Shown in pieces: positions 43,316 to 50,522 of a stretch of 64,000 bases of DNA; within the stretch, counting starts at the first letter, position 1, and each line of letters begins with the position of its first letter. Position numbers and translations under genes: made by a program. Origin of the DNA: DASRHY01 sp035650275 (GTDB lineage Bacteria > Actinomycetota > Actinomycetes > Propionibacteriales > Kribbellaceae); contig DASRHY010000223.1 of assembly GCA_035650275.1 (NCBI GenBank), positions 1 through 64,000 of the forward strand, given 5' to 3'. Under the pieces are notes generated by a model that did not search any database, had not been told where the DNA came from, and was given only the letters and a program-made list of their open reading frames with translations.

Positions 43316-43507
43316 ATGAACGACAAGCTGACAAGCGTCGAGCTCAGTCTCGAAGAGGTCCAGGTTCTGCCGGAGCGGGAAGCTCTCGGTTCCTTCAACG
43401 TTGCGAATATCTACGCGTCGAACACGGCCGTGGCGCTGAACGCGGCGTCGCACTTCGCCGTAGCCAAGGCATTCGCAGCTCAGTCGATCTACGTCAGCCA
43501 GAGCTAG
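43316..43507 (+). CDS. Precursor-like small peptide 1 (LPxREAL family)
   Basis: 63 residues. A charged N-terminal part (residues 1-17, Glu-rich) leads to LPEREAL (18-24), then a 39-residue segment rich in Ala and Asn with alternating pattern (NVANIYASNTAVALNAAS) ending QSIYVSQS. No signal peptide or Cys. It aligns without gaps from LPxREAL onward with peptide 2 and, in its core, with the repeats of the secreted protein at 46199. A strong GGGGAGGTGA sits 5 bp before the ATG, suggesting high translation. GC is clearly lower than in neighbouring genes. I infer leader (1-24) plus core. No known family is recognised. Confidence 0.8.
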   Translation: MNDKLTSVELSLEEVQVLPEREALGSFNVANIYASNTAVALNAASHFAVAKAFAAQSIYVSQS

Positions 43508-43524
43508 CCGGATTCACTCGACGC

Positions 43525-43565
43525 CGAGTGTGGGCGGGGTCGATCACAGCCCCGTCCACACACTC
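43525..43565 (+). promoter_or_regulatory. Stem-loop between the two peptide genes
   Basis: GAGTGTG (43525-43531) pairs with CACACTC (43559-43565), and GGCGGGG pairs with CCCCGTCC with one bulge; the loop is TCGATCACAG. It lies 18 bp after the first peptide stop. It may stabilise the upstream mRNA or partially terminate. Confidence 0.6.
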
Positions 43566-43591
43566 ACGAGGAGACAGGAGGCCGAGGTTCG

Positions 43592-43789
43592 ATGCCGAAT
43601 CTCGACAGGATTTCCAAGGCAGAGGTCATGTCCCAGTCGGTCGACCTGCTGCCGTCACGAGAGGCGTTGGCGCTGGTGAACATCACCAACATCACCGCCG
43701 TCAACATCGCGCTCGCGGTCAACGCGGGCACGATCGGATCGACCGCGGTTGCTGGAGCTTGGCAGAACATCGCGGTCTTCCAGCGCTAG
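43592..43789 (+). CDS. Precursor-like small peptide 2 (LPxREAL family)
   Basis: 65 residues, a paralogue of peptide 1. After a 19-residue start comes LPSREAL (20-26), and then exactly 39 residues to the end, as in peptide 1. The core NITNITAVNIALAVNAGT ends AWQNIAVFQR. Asn and Ala alternate along the core, a beta-strand-like pattern. The stretch ALAVNA and the later Q-x-I-x-V also appear in the third repeat of the protein at 46199. ATG 43592 has GGAGG 10 bp upstream. It is followed by a strong hairpin and then the protease-ATPase gene. Confidence 0.8.
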   Translation: MPNLDRISKAEVMSQSVDLLPSREALALVNITNITAVNIALAVNAGTIGSTAVAGAWQNIAVFQR

Positions 43790-43797
43790 CAGCGCGG

Positions 43798-43832
43798 GCG
43801 GACGGGCGCGCGGCAGACCGCGGCCCGTCCGC
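43798..43832 (+). terminator. Stem-loop between peptide 2 and the protease-ATPase gene
   Basis: GCGGACGGGC (43798-43807) and GCCCGTCCGC (43823-43832) form a perfect 10-bp stem; the 15-base loop contains a further CGCGG/CCGCG pair. It starts 9 bp after the peptide 2 stop. In precursor-peptide operons such hairpins limit readthrough so that the precursor is made in excess of its enzyme; that role is inferred. Confidence 0.65.
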
Positions 43833-43856
43833 GGGACTGATGGGGGTGGCGGACTG

Positions 43857-46202
43857 GTGACAGTCGACGACATGGTCGACGGCGCGGCTCCGGCGCGTGT
43901 GCGCGGCGGGCCGAGACCGTGTCGTGCGACCGGGCTGAGGCTCTTGGGCTCGTACGAGGGCTCGGGGTTCCGCGATGAGCGCTACCTGGTCGAGCGGGCC
44001 GATCGCCAGGTGGTGATGCTGACCAAGCTGCTCTACCTGATCGTGCGCTTCGCCGACGGCCGCACCAGCACGGACCTGCTGGCCACCAGGGTGAGCAAGG
44101 CGTACGGGCACCGGCTCGACCCCGACGACCTGGTGCAGCTGATCGAGGACAAGCTCGCTCCGGCGGGGTTGGTCGGACTGCGGGCGGCCCCGAGCGCCGG
44201 TGTCAGGCGGGCCGATCCGCTGCTCGCGCTGAGCATCCGGGGGGTGCTGCTGCCCGGGCGCGTCGTCCGGATCATCGGCCGGATGTTCACGCCGCTGTTC
44301 CATCGGGTGATCGTCGCCTGTGTTCTCGCTGCCCTGGTGATCCTGGACTGGTGGCTGATCACCACCATGGACCTGGCAGACCTGTTCGCGGCCCTGGTCG
44401 ACCCGGTCGGGGTACTCGTGGTTCTCGGTCTGCTGCTGGCCGCGACGGTGTTCCACGAGTTCGGCCATGCGGCCGGGTGCACCTACGGAGGCGCCACGCC
44501 GGGACCTATCGGCGTCGGGCTGTACCTGTGGATCCCGGCCTTCTACACCAACGTCACCGATGCGTACCGGCTGAACCGGGCCGGACGCCTGCGCACCGAC
44601 CTCGGCGGGATCTACTTCAACGCGGTGGTCATCGTCCTCGCCGGCGCGGCCTACTTGTCGACCGGATGGCCGCCACTGCTCGCGCTGATAGCGCTGTCGC
44701 ACCTAGAGATCCTTCAGCAGCTGCTGCCGATCGTCCGGTTCGACGGCTACTACATTCTCGGAGATCTTGCCGGTGTGCCGAACCTGTTCGGGCACGTGCG
44801 GCCGATCCTGCGCAGCTTCGGTCCCGGCCGCCGGCACGATCCGGCGGTCGCCAGCCTGCGGACCAGGACCCGCGTCGTCGTCACCGTCTGGGTCCTCGTC
44901 ACCGTGCCGGCGCTGGTCGTCGGCTTCGGCATGCTGATCTGGAACGCCCCGGACTACCTCAGCCAGGTCTGGCACCGGACGGGCGAGCTGCTGGCCATGG
45001 CTCGTGTGCTGGCCGAGGCGAACCAGTGGGGCGCCGCCGCGGCGTCCATGCTCGGCGTACTGGTGATCTTTCTTCCGGTCGTTGGAGTCGGGCTGGTGCT
45101 GCTGAGGGCGATCGTCCATCTCGTCCGTGCCGTCCGGCAGCACCCGCAGGAGGAGTCGCTCAGCGCCGCAGTCCCCGGCACCACGGACGATGACGCGGAC
45201 ATCACAGAGGTCGTGCTGCCCGGCGCATCCGCGTTCACCGAGCAAGCCATGCTGCTGGCCCGCGTCGCGCCGCCGCGACACGGATGGCGGCGCGGCGTGT
45301 ACGTCGTGAGCCGCGGTCGGCTCAACCTAGGACCGAGTGCCGCCGAAAGACGCGAGCAGGCGATGATCGCCCGGATCCGCACCCGCGTCCGCAGTCCCCG
45401 TCGGATCGTCGTACTGAGCCGGAAGGGTGGCGCGGGCAAGACGACGACGGCATTGATGCTCGGGCACACGCTCGCGGCGCACCGCGGCGACCGCGTGGTC
45501 GCGCTAGATGCCAACCCCGACGCGGGGTCGCTGGTCTACCGCGTGCACCGCGAGTCGGAGGAGACGGTGACCAGCCTGCTGGCCGAACGCGACTTCGTCA
45601 CCCGGTACACCGACATCCGTAGCTACACATCGCAGGCCGAGAGCAGGCTCGAGGTGATCGCGTCCGACGACGACCCGCTGATCAGCCAGGCACTCGGCGA
45701 TCGCGACTATCACAGTGCGATCGAACTGCTCACCAAGCACTACAGTCTGATCGTGGTCGACACCGGTACGGGCATCCTCGACAGTGCCGTCCAAGGCGTC
45801 ATCCGCGAAGCCGACCAGATCATCGTGGTGATGCCGCCGGCGCTCGACGGCGCTCGCGTCGCCGCGGCCACGCTGGACTGGCTCGACAGGCACGGCCACC
45901 ACGACCTGGTCGAGAACGCCGTCGCCGTCATCAACGCGGTGCGGGGTACGCCGCGCCGGCTCCAGCTGGACGAGATCGAGAGACACTTCGCCGGCCGTTG
46001 CGCCGACGTCGTACGCATCCCGTGGGATCAGGCCCTCGAGGCCGGAGCGGAGACCACACTCGAGGAGCTGCGTCAGGCTACCCGCGAGGCCTATCTGAAC
46101 CTGGCCGAGTCCGTAGCCGGCGGCTTCTCCGTGGACCGCTGGGACACATCGTCAGATCACGGCAACGTCGGTATCCATACAGGAAAGGGCGAAGCGGAAT
46201 GA
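43857..46202 (+). CDS. PqqD-like/M50 site-2 protease/EspI-MinD-type ATPase fusion
   Basis: 781 residues. Residues 30-110 resemble a PqqD/RRE-like winged helix (YLVERADRQVVMLTKLLYLI ... TDLLATRVS). Residues 145-425 are a multi-pass membrane M50 zinc protease with HEFGH (200-204), likely third ligand in RFDGYYILGD (D296). Residues 475-775 are a ParA/MinD-type ATPase: GRLNLGPSAAERRE, Walker A RKGGAGKTTT (522-531), ALDANPDAGSL and VVDTGTGILDS. The GRLNLGPS start and DANPDAGSL recall EspI-like ATPases of type VII secretion loci. The fusion suggests coupled recognition, intramembrane cleavage and export of peptides 1/2. GTG 43857 follows GGGGGTGGC. The stop overlaps the next ATG. Confidence 0.88.
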   Translation: MTVDDMVDGAAPARVRGGPRPCRATGLRLLGSYEGSGFRDERYLVERADRQVVMLTKLLYLIVRFADGRTSTDLLATRVSKAYGHRLDPDDLVQLIEDKLAPAGLVGLRAAPSAGVRRADPLLALSIRGVLLPGRVVRIIGRMFTPLFHRVIVACVLAALVILDWWLITTMDLADLFAALVDPVGVLVVLGLLLAATVFHEFGHAAGCTYGGATPGPIGVGLYLWIPAFYTNVTDAYRLNRAGRLRTDLGGIYFNAVVIVLAGAAYLSTGWPPLLALIALSHLEILQQLLPIVRFDGYYILGDLAGVPNLFGHVRPILRSFGPGRRHDPAVASLRTRTRVVVTVWVLVTVPALVVGFGMLIWNAPDYLSQVWHRTGELLAMARVLAEANQWGAAAASMLGVLVIFLPVVGVGLVLLRAIVHLVRAVRQHPQEESLSAAVPGTTDDDADITEVVLPGASAFTEQAMLLARVAPPRHGWRRGVYVVSRGRLNLGPSAAERREQAMIARIRTRVRSPRRIVVLSRKGGAGKTTTALMLGHTLAAHRGDRVVALDANPDAGSLVYRVHRESEETVTSLLAERDFVTRYTDIRSYTSQAESRLEVIASDDDPLISQALGDRDYHSAIELLTKHYSLIVVDTGTGILDSAVQGVIREADQIIVVMPPALDGARVAAATLDWLDRHGHHDLVENAVAVINAVRGTPRRLQLDEIERHFAGRCADVVRIPWDQALEAGAETTLEELRQATREAYLNLAESVAGGFSVDRWDTSSDHGNVGIHTGKGEAE

Positions 46203-46897
46203 TCACCCACGGGCGGCGACTCGCCGCTGAAGCGATCCTGGTCACGGCATGTCTGATGTTCGGGGCCACCGGCGCCACTCAGGCGTCGTCCCGACATCTT
46301 GACGATCTCGATCTCGCCTCCTCGGCCGATCCGGCCCCACCGCATATTTCGGATATCGACCTGGCGGTGTCCTTCGACCGGGCTCACGGTCGAAAGGTCA
46401 AGGCGGACGCTGCCGCCACGGCATCCACGACCTGCGACAACTGCACAGGCAAAGCCACCACCGTGCAGGTCATCTACCTCGGCAACACCCGGCGCGCGTC
46501 GACCCACAACGTCGCGACCGCATGGTCCACCAGCTGTCGCGACTGCCGTGCCACCGCCGTGAGCGTGCAGCTGGTGGTGATGCGGCCCGGCACGAGCCTC
46601 ACCGCCCGCAACCGCGCACTGGCGGTCAACGCCGCCTGCGAGAGCTGTGCCACGACCTCTGCCGCGTATCAGCTGATCGTCGTCACGAAGAGCGCGCAGA
46701 TGCTCTCATCCGATGGGAAAGCGCGGCTTCAGGCACTCGCGAACCAGCTCGCGTCCCAGCTCCAGCCGGCCGGCCTCAGCACGGCGCGTGCAGCTCGGGC
46801 GGCGAAGCAGGCCGACGTGCCGTCCGTGGACTCCCTGGTCCGCGCTGAGCTGCAGCCGACGTCGGTCCGGCGACATCTCGACGTCAAGATCGGATGA
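46199..46897 (+). CDS. Secreted protein with three 34-residue CxxC repeats
   Basis: 232 residues. A signal peptide (AAEAILVTACLMFGATGA, cleavage near residue 29) is followed by an acidic segment with two DxDLA motifs (LDDLDLASS, ISDIDLAVS). Three repeats then begin at 70, 104 and 138, exactly 34 apart, each with CxxC (79/82, 113/116, 147/150) and Q-x-[IV] (90, 124, 158). The third contains ALAVNAACESC and AAYQLIVV. Aligned without gaps, the repeat resembles the cores of peptides 1 and 2, which lack the cysteines. The C-terminal 60 residues are helical and Ala-rich. It may be a surface partner or scaffold; function unknown. ATGA overlap with the upstream gene. Confidence 0.85.
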   Translation: MITHGRRLAAEAILVTACLMFGATGATQASSRHLDDLDLASSADPAPPHISDIDLAVSFDRAHGRKVKADAAATASTTCDNCTGKATTVQVIYLGNTRRASTHNVATAWSTSCRDCRATAVSVQLVVMRPGTSLTARNRALAVNAACESCATTSAAYQLIVVTKSAQMLSSDGKARLQALANQLASQLQPAGLSTARAARAAKQADVPSVDSLVRAELQPTSVRRHLDVKIG

Positions 46898-46907
46898 GGT
46901 GGGTGCC

Positions 46908-47330
46908 GTGCGTCCCGTCCGACTCGCAGCCGCCACGCTCGCCTCCCTGGTCGCGCTCACCCTGGTCGGGTGTGAACCCATCGAGACGACGTCGAAGGGG
47001 AAGGCTAACAAGCCCAAGGGATCCCAGGGGACCAGCAAGACCACGTCCCGTAGTGAGGGAACCAGCAAGTCGACGTCCCGTACCGAGGTCAGGATCACCA
47101 CCGCCAAGGGTGTCTGCTGGAAGGGCAGGATCGGCGGGGCATCCAAGTCGGGTTGCGGTTCGGCCAAGGTTCGGATCAAGGCTCAGGACGGCGTGTACCG
47201 AGTCGAGATCCGGAAGTCCAAGGGCGAGGGGAGGCTGACCGTGGTGCTCGTGGTCTCGGGCGACACGGTCGATCGTGCCCATATCAGCGGCACGTCCGGG
47301 ATCGTTGCCCTGAGCTATGCCAGGGGCTGA
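46908..47330 (+). CDS. Small lipoprotein of the peptide cluster
   Basis: 140 residues. The lipobox is LTLVGC (Cys 22) after a short hydrophobic signal. A Lys/Ser/Thr-rich linker contains two copies of GTSKxTSRxE, also visible as a DNA repeat around 47030-47090. The C-terminal domain of about 75 residues has a Cys pair (KGVCWKGRI, SGCGSAKVRI) and alternating beta-strand pattern (VYRVEIRKSKGEGRLTVVLV). No family recognised. GTG 46908 is 10 bp after the repeat protein and on the same strand, so it is the last gene of the cluster. It converges on the ArsR-SRPBCC gene with an 8-bp gap. Confidence 0.78.
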   Translation: MRPVRLAAATLASLVALTLVGCEPIETTSKGKANKPKGSQGTSKTTSRSEGTSKSTSRTEVRITTAKGVCWKGRIGGASKSGCGSAKVRIKAQDGVYRVEIRKSKGEGRLTVVLVVSGDTVDRAHISGTSGIVALSYARG

Positions 47331-47338
47331 CGTCGCCG

Positions 47339-48136
47339 TCAGCGGGCGTCGCCCTGAGGTAGCGGTTGACCGGTCTCCAGCAGCGACTTCAGGCTGGACA
47401 GCAGCTCGGGCCAGCCCTGGCTGACGCTCTGCAGCACGATGCTGTCCGGCTCGAAGTCGTCGTGCACGACGGTCAGCTTGACCAGCTCGCCGCGCGGCTC
47501 GAGGTCGAACGTCACCTTCGACCGACGTTCGCCGGCGGCCTTGGCCAGGTACTCGTCGTCCAGCCCGACGCTCTTGGCGAACTCCGGCGTGAACGTGTGC
47601 CAGGTGTACGACAGCCGCCGGTACGGGTCGGCCTCGAGCACCACCTGCTCCGGGTCGGTGATCTTGACGCCGAACTGCTCCCAGGCCATCTCCGCGCCCG
47701 GCGTCCAGTCCGTGGTGAAAGTGGTGCCCCAGTAGCGGCTGGTGAAGGCGGGGTCGGTGAGTGCCTGCCAGAGCTTCTCCGGCGTGGTCCTGACGTACGT
47801 GGTGTAGACGAACTCCGCGTTGCCCATCGGTTCGGACTCCAATGCTGTCTTCAGGTCCGCGAGCGCGCGGACGCGTTCGCGGGCGTAACGGTCGATCCAG
47901 CGTTCGGCGATCGCGTTGATCGGCGCGGCGTTGAGGTAGTGCAGCTTCTCCCGGCCGCGCCACGACGTGGTGACGATGCCGGCCGCCTCAAGCACCGCGA
48001 GGTGCTTGCTGACCGACTGCCGGGCCATCGCCAGCCCGGAGCACAGTTCGCGCAGGCTCTGGCCGTTCCGTTCGTTCAGGCTGTCGAGCAGCCGCCGGCG
48101 GCTGGGATCGGCCAGGGCCTTGAACACCTCGTCCAT
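47339..48136 (-). CDS. ArsR-type HTH fused to SRPBCC (AHSA1-like) domain
   Basis: 265 residues. Residues 1-95 are an ArsR winged helix (MDEVFKALADPSRRRLLDSL, MARQSVSKHLAVLEAAGIV). Residues 105-255 are an SRPBCC/START-like domain (TTPEKLWQALTDPAFTSRYW, DPYRRLSYTWHTFTPEF, VSQGWPELLSSLKSLLE). In many actinobacteria these are two adjacent genes; here they are one frame. The SRPBCC cavity could bind the inducer. ATG 48136 has AAAGGG upstream. A 53-bp double palindrome 19 bp upstream of the start is the likely autoregulatory operator. Confidence 0.9.
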   Translation of the reverse strand: MDEVFKALADPSRRRLLDSLNERNGQSLRELCSGLAMARQSVSKHLAVLEAAGIVTTSWRGREKLHYLNAAPINAIAERWIDRYARERVRALADLKTALESEPMGNAEFVYTTYVRTTPEKLWQALTDPAFTSRYWGTTFTTDWTPGAEMAWEQFGVKITDPEQVVLEADPYRRLSYTWHTFTPEFAKSVGLDDEYLAKAAGERRSKVTFDLEPRGELVKLTVVHDDFEPDSIVLQSVSQGWPELLSSLKSLLETGQPLPQGDAR

Positions 48137-48154
48137 CGAGCGCCCTTTCCAAAA

Positions 48155-48207
48155 CATGCAGCCTTTCGGCTGCCTGATCTGACAATAGGCAGCCATGTGG
48201 CTGCATG
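48155..48207. promoter_or_regulatory. 53-bp double palindrome operator of the ArsR-SRPBCC gene
   Basis: CATGCAGCC (48155-48163), TTTC, GGCTGCCT (48168-48175), an 11-base centre, AGGCAGCC (48187-48194), ATGT, GGCTGCATG (48199-48207). Both outer arms (9 bp) and both inner arms (8 bp) are perfectly complementary. Each half is itself GCAGCC-N4-GGCTGC. This fits two dimers of an ArsR-type repressor. Confidence 0.78.
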
Positions 48208-48289
48208 TCAACCTCGTCAGCGGGTCTGTCCCTTGTCGGTTCGCAGTGGCAGAAGCAGACTCGATGCCGTTACCGCCTGAGGTAATCGC

Positions 48290-48319
48290 TTGACGCCCCT
48301 GGCTCATCGGCCGTAGCGT
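48290..48319 (+). promoter_or_regulatory. Sigma-70-type promoter before the ABC permease
   Basis: TTGACG (48290-48295), 18-bp spacer, TAGCGT (48314-48319), about 125 bp before the permease GTG. A second TTGACA further downstream has no matching -10. The rest of the 48208-48445 region is otherwise featureless. Confidence 0.45.
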
Positions 48320-48445
48320 CGCATTCTTCCCTTGACAACAGGCATCACCTGATGCCCGCACAGCGGTGTCCATACCCCCGGGTCCTGATGGATTCGGGGC
48401 AGTTCTGCGTGTCCGAAAGGGTGTCCAGAAAGGGGTGCTCCAGCG

Positions 48446-49243
48446 GTGAGTGTGTACTGGGCGATCGCGCGGCGGTCGTTCCGGCGGTACTCGACCTACC
48501 GGATCGCGACCGCGTCCGGCGTCTTCACCAACACGATCTTCGGCTTCATCTTCTGCGGCGTCTTCCTCACGCTGTGGAGTGCCGAGCCCGGCCTCGGCGG
48601 TTACCAGGCGGCCGACGCCCTGACCTTCGTCTGGATCCAGCAGGGCCTGCTGATGCCGATCGGGCTCTTCGGTGCCGCGACCACGAGCGAGCTCGGCGAG
48701 CGGGTCCGCAGCGGCGCGGTCGCGGTCGACCTGTACCGCCCGGTCAGCCTGATCGGCTGGTGGCTCTCGGCCGACCTGGGCCGGGCCGGTTTCCAGCTGA
48801 TCGCACGCGGCGGCGTACCGCTGCTGGTCGGCACGCTCGCCTTCGACCTGCGGTTCCCGTCCGGTGCCGCGCAGTGGATCGCGGTGGCGGCCGCGCTGCT
48901 GCTGGCGCTGCTGGTCAGCTTCGGTATCCGCTACCTGGTGGCGCTGACGGGGTTCTGGATCGTGGACGCCCGGGGTGTCGAGTACGCCGCGATCGTGCTC
49001 TCGCTGTTCTTCTCCGGGATGATCCTGCCGCTGGTGGTGTTCCCGGGTGCGCTCGGCGAGGTGGCACGGGCGACTCCGTGGGCCGCGACGCTGCAGGTGC
49101 CGGCCGACGTGTGGCTCGGCCGGACCGCGCACGGCGCCGGGCTAGCGCTCGCCTTCCAGCTGGCCTGGATGGCGGCGCTGCTGACCGCCGGCGCGCTGCT
49201 CACCCGGCTCGCGACCCGCAAGGTGGTGATCCAAGGTGGGTAG
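48446..49243 (+). CDS. ABC-2 type transporter permease 1 (DUF990-like)
   Basis: 265 residues with six hydrophobic helices (ATASGVFTNTIFGFIFCGVF, WIAVAAALLLALLVSFGI, AIVLSLFFSGMILPLVVFPG). FRRYSTYRIATASGVFTN and the VRSGAVAVDLYRPVSL motif are typical of the ABC-2 permease pairs that occur in two different copies. It exports an unknown substrate with permease 2 (8-bp overlap) and the ATPase at 50523. Confidence 0.87.
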   Translation: MSVYWAIARRSFRRYSTYRIATASGVFTNTIFGFIFCGVFLTLWSAEPGLGGYQAADALTFVWIQQGLLMPIGLFGAATTSELGERVRSGAVAVDLYRPVSLIGWWLSADLGRAGFQLIARGGVPLLVGTLAFDLRFPSGAAQWIAVAAALLLALLVSFGIRYLVALTGFWIVDARGVEYAAIVLSLFFSGMILPLVVFPGALGEVARATPWAATLQVPADVWLGRTAHGAGLALAFQLAWMAALLTAGALLTRLATRKVVIQGG

Positions 49244-50054
49244 TCCACAGGTGCTGGCCTGGCCGGCGCAGTACTGGCTGCTGATCCGGATGTGGATCCG
49301 CTCGTCACTCGCATACCCGACCTCGTTCGTGCTGATGACGGTCGGGTTCGCCTTGATCACCGGTCTGGACTTCGTCGCGGTGCTGCTGATGTTCAGCCAC
49401 ATCGAGTCCTTCGCCGGGTTCGGGCTCGCTGAGATGGCGCTGCTGTACGCCACCGCCGCGATGTCGCTCGGGATCGCGGACCTGGCGCTCGGAGAGATCG
49501 AGCGGGTCGGGAACCGGATCCGGTCCGGCGAGGTCGACGTCTGGCTGGTCCGCCCGGCCGGGGCGTTCGTGCAGGCTGCCGCGGACAACTTCGCGCTGCG
49601 CCGGATCGGCAAGCCGTTGCAGGCCACGGTGGTGCTGGTCGGCGCCCTCGTCCACCTCGACCTGGACTGGACCGCCGCGCGCGTCGTCGTACTGGCCACC
49701 TCGATGGTCACCGGAGCGCTGATCTTCGGGTCGATATTCGTGCTCGGCGCGGCGTTCCAGTTCGTCACCAACGACGCGGCCGAAGTCGCGAACGCCTTCA
49801 CGTACGGCGGCCAGCAGCTGACCCAGTACCCGCTGGCGATCTTCGGTCGCGAGGTGGTCCTGGCTGTCACCTTCGTGGTGCCGCTGGCGTTCGTGAACTA
49901 CTACCCGCTGCTGTTCGTGCTGGACAAGCCGGTACCGCTCGGGATGCCGTCCTGGATCGGGTTGCTGACGCCGCTGGTGGCCGCGGCGATGACCGCGATC
50001 GCGGTGACGGCATGGCGGGCCGGACTCCGCCGCTATCGGAGTACGGGGAGCTGA
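49236..50054 (+). CDS. ABC-2 type transporter permease 2 (DUF990-like)
   Basis: 272 residues, homologous in layout to permease 1: WIRSSLAYPTSFVLMTVGFA, then IRSGEVDVWLVRPAG (matching IRSGAVAVDLYRP-type motif), and the C-terminal pair LAVTFVVPLAFVNYYPLLFV and LTPLVAAAMTAIAVTAW. GTG 49236 overlaps the first permease gene by 8 bp, so the two are translationally coupled. Between it and its ATPase lies an oppositely oriented DUF4259 gene. Confidence 0.87.
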   Translation: MGSPQVLAWPAQYWLLIRMWIRSSLAYPTSFVLMTVGFALITGLDFVAVLLMFSHIESFAGFGLAEMALLYATAAMSLGIADLALGEIERVGNRIRSGEVDVWLVRPAGAFVQAAADNFALRRIGKPLQATVVLVGALVHLDLDWTAARVVVLATSMVTGALIFGSIFVLGAAFQFVTNDAAEVANAFTYGGQQLTQYPLAIFGREVVLAVTFVVPLAFVNYYPLLFVLDKPVPLGMPSWIGLLTPLVAAAMTAIAVTAWRAGLRRYRSTGS

Positions 50055-50063
50055 GGTGAACGT

Positions 50064-50468
50064 CTACTCCAGCCGGCTGAGCAGGTCCTCGACCTGCAAC
50101 TCCCACTCCTCACCCTGCTCGGTACCGCTCTCGTCCCACTGGTCCTTCAGCTCCGACGCCGCCAGCACCTGCCGGACCGCGGCCCGCGCGCTGCCGACCA
50201 GCTCCGGCGAGGCCGGCTCACCGAGGCCGGCGACCCACTTCGCCACGTCGTCCGGCAACCCGTCGCCGGGCTGGCCACGCAGGGCGGCGACCACCTCGGC
50301 CGCGGCCAGCGCCGCCGCCGACTCCATCGACTCCGGTCCATCCTCGTCGGTCACGGCGATGTCGGTGAGTGCCTGCAGGACCACGCCCAGATCGCTCGAC
50401 TGCTCGAGCTCGTACACCCAGTCGTTGGCGTCGTCGTTCTCGAAGACGCCCACACCCCATGCACCCAT
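50064..50468 (-). CDS. DUF4259-domain protein
   Basis: 134 residues beginning MGAWGVGVFENDDANDWVYE, the signature of DUF4259, followed by LAAAEVVAALRGQPGDGLPD and an acidic C-terminal helix. Function unknown. ATG 50468 is preferred over a start 12 codons upstream. It sits antisense between the two permeases and the ATPase of one ABC transporter; its stop is 9 bp from the permease stop. Confidence 0.82.
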   Translation of the reverse strand: MGAWGVGVFENDDANDWVYELEQSSDLGVVLQALTDIAVTDEDGPESMESAAALAAAEVVAALRGQPGDGLPDDVAKWVAGLGEPASPELVGSARAAVRQVLAASELKDQWDESGTEQGEEWELQVEDLLSRLE

Positions 50469-50522
50469 GGCACCGGACGATAGCCGTCCCGTGGCGTCAT
50501 GCAAGCCCTAACTGGAGGACCC

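Noticed and set aside
43316..43789. Assignment of the peptides to daptides, lanthipeptides or WXG100 proteins
   Set aside because: No Cys or Thr-terminal core, no LanM/LanKC, decarboxylase or aminotransferase in the cluster, and no WxG motif; only the M50 protease is shared with some of those systems.
47339..49132. A 597-codon version of the ArsR-SRPBCC gene
   Set aside because: Upstream residues are antisense to the ABC permease and cross the operator palindrome; the ArsR domain begins naturally at ATG 48136.
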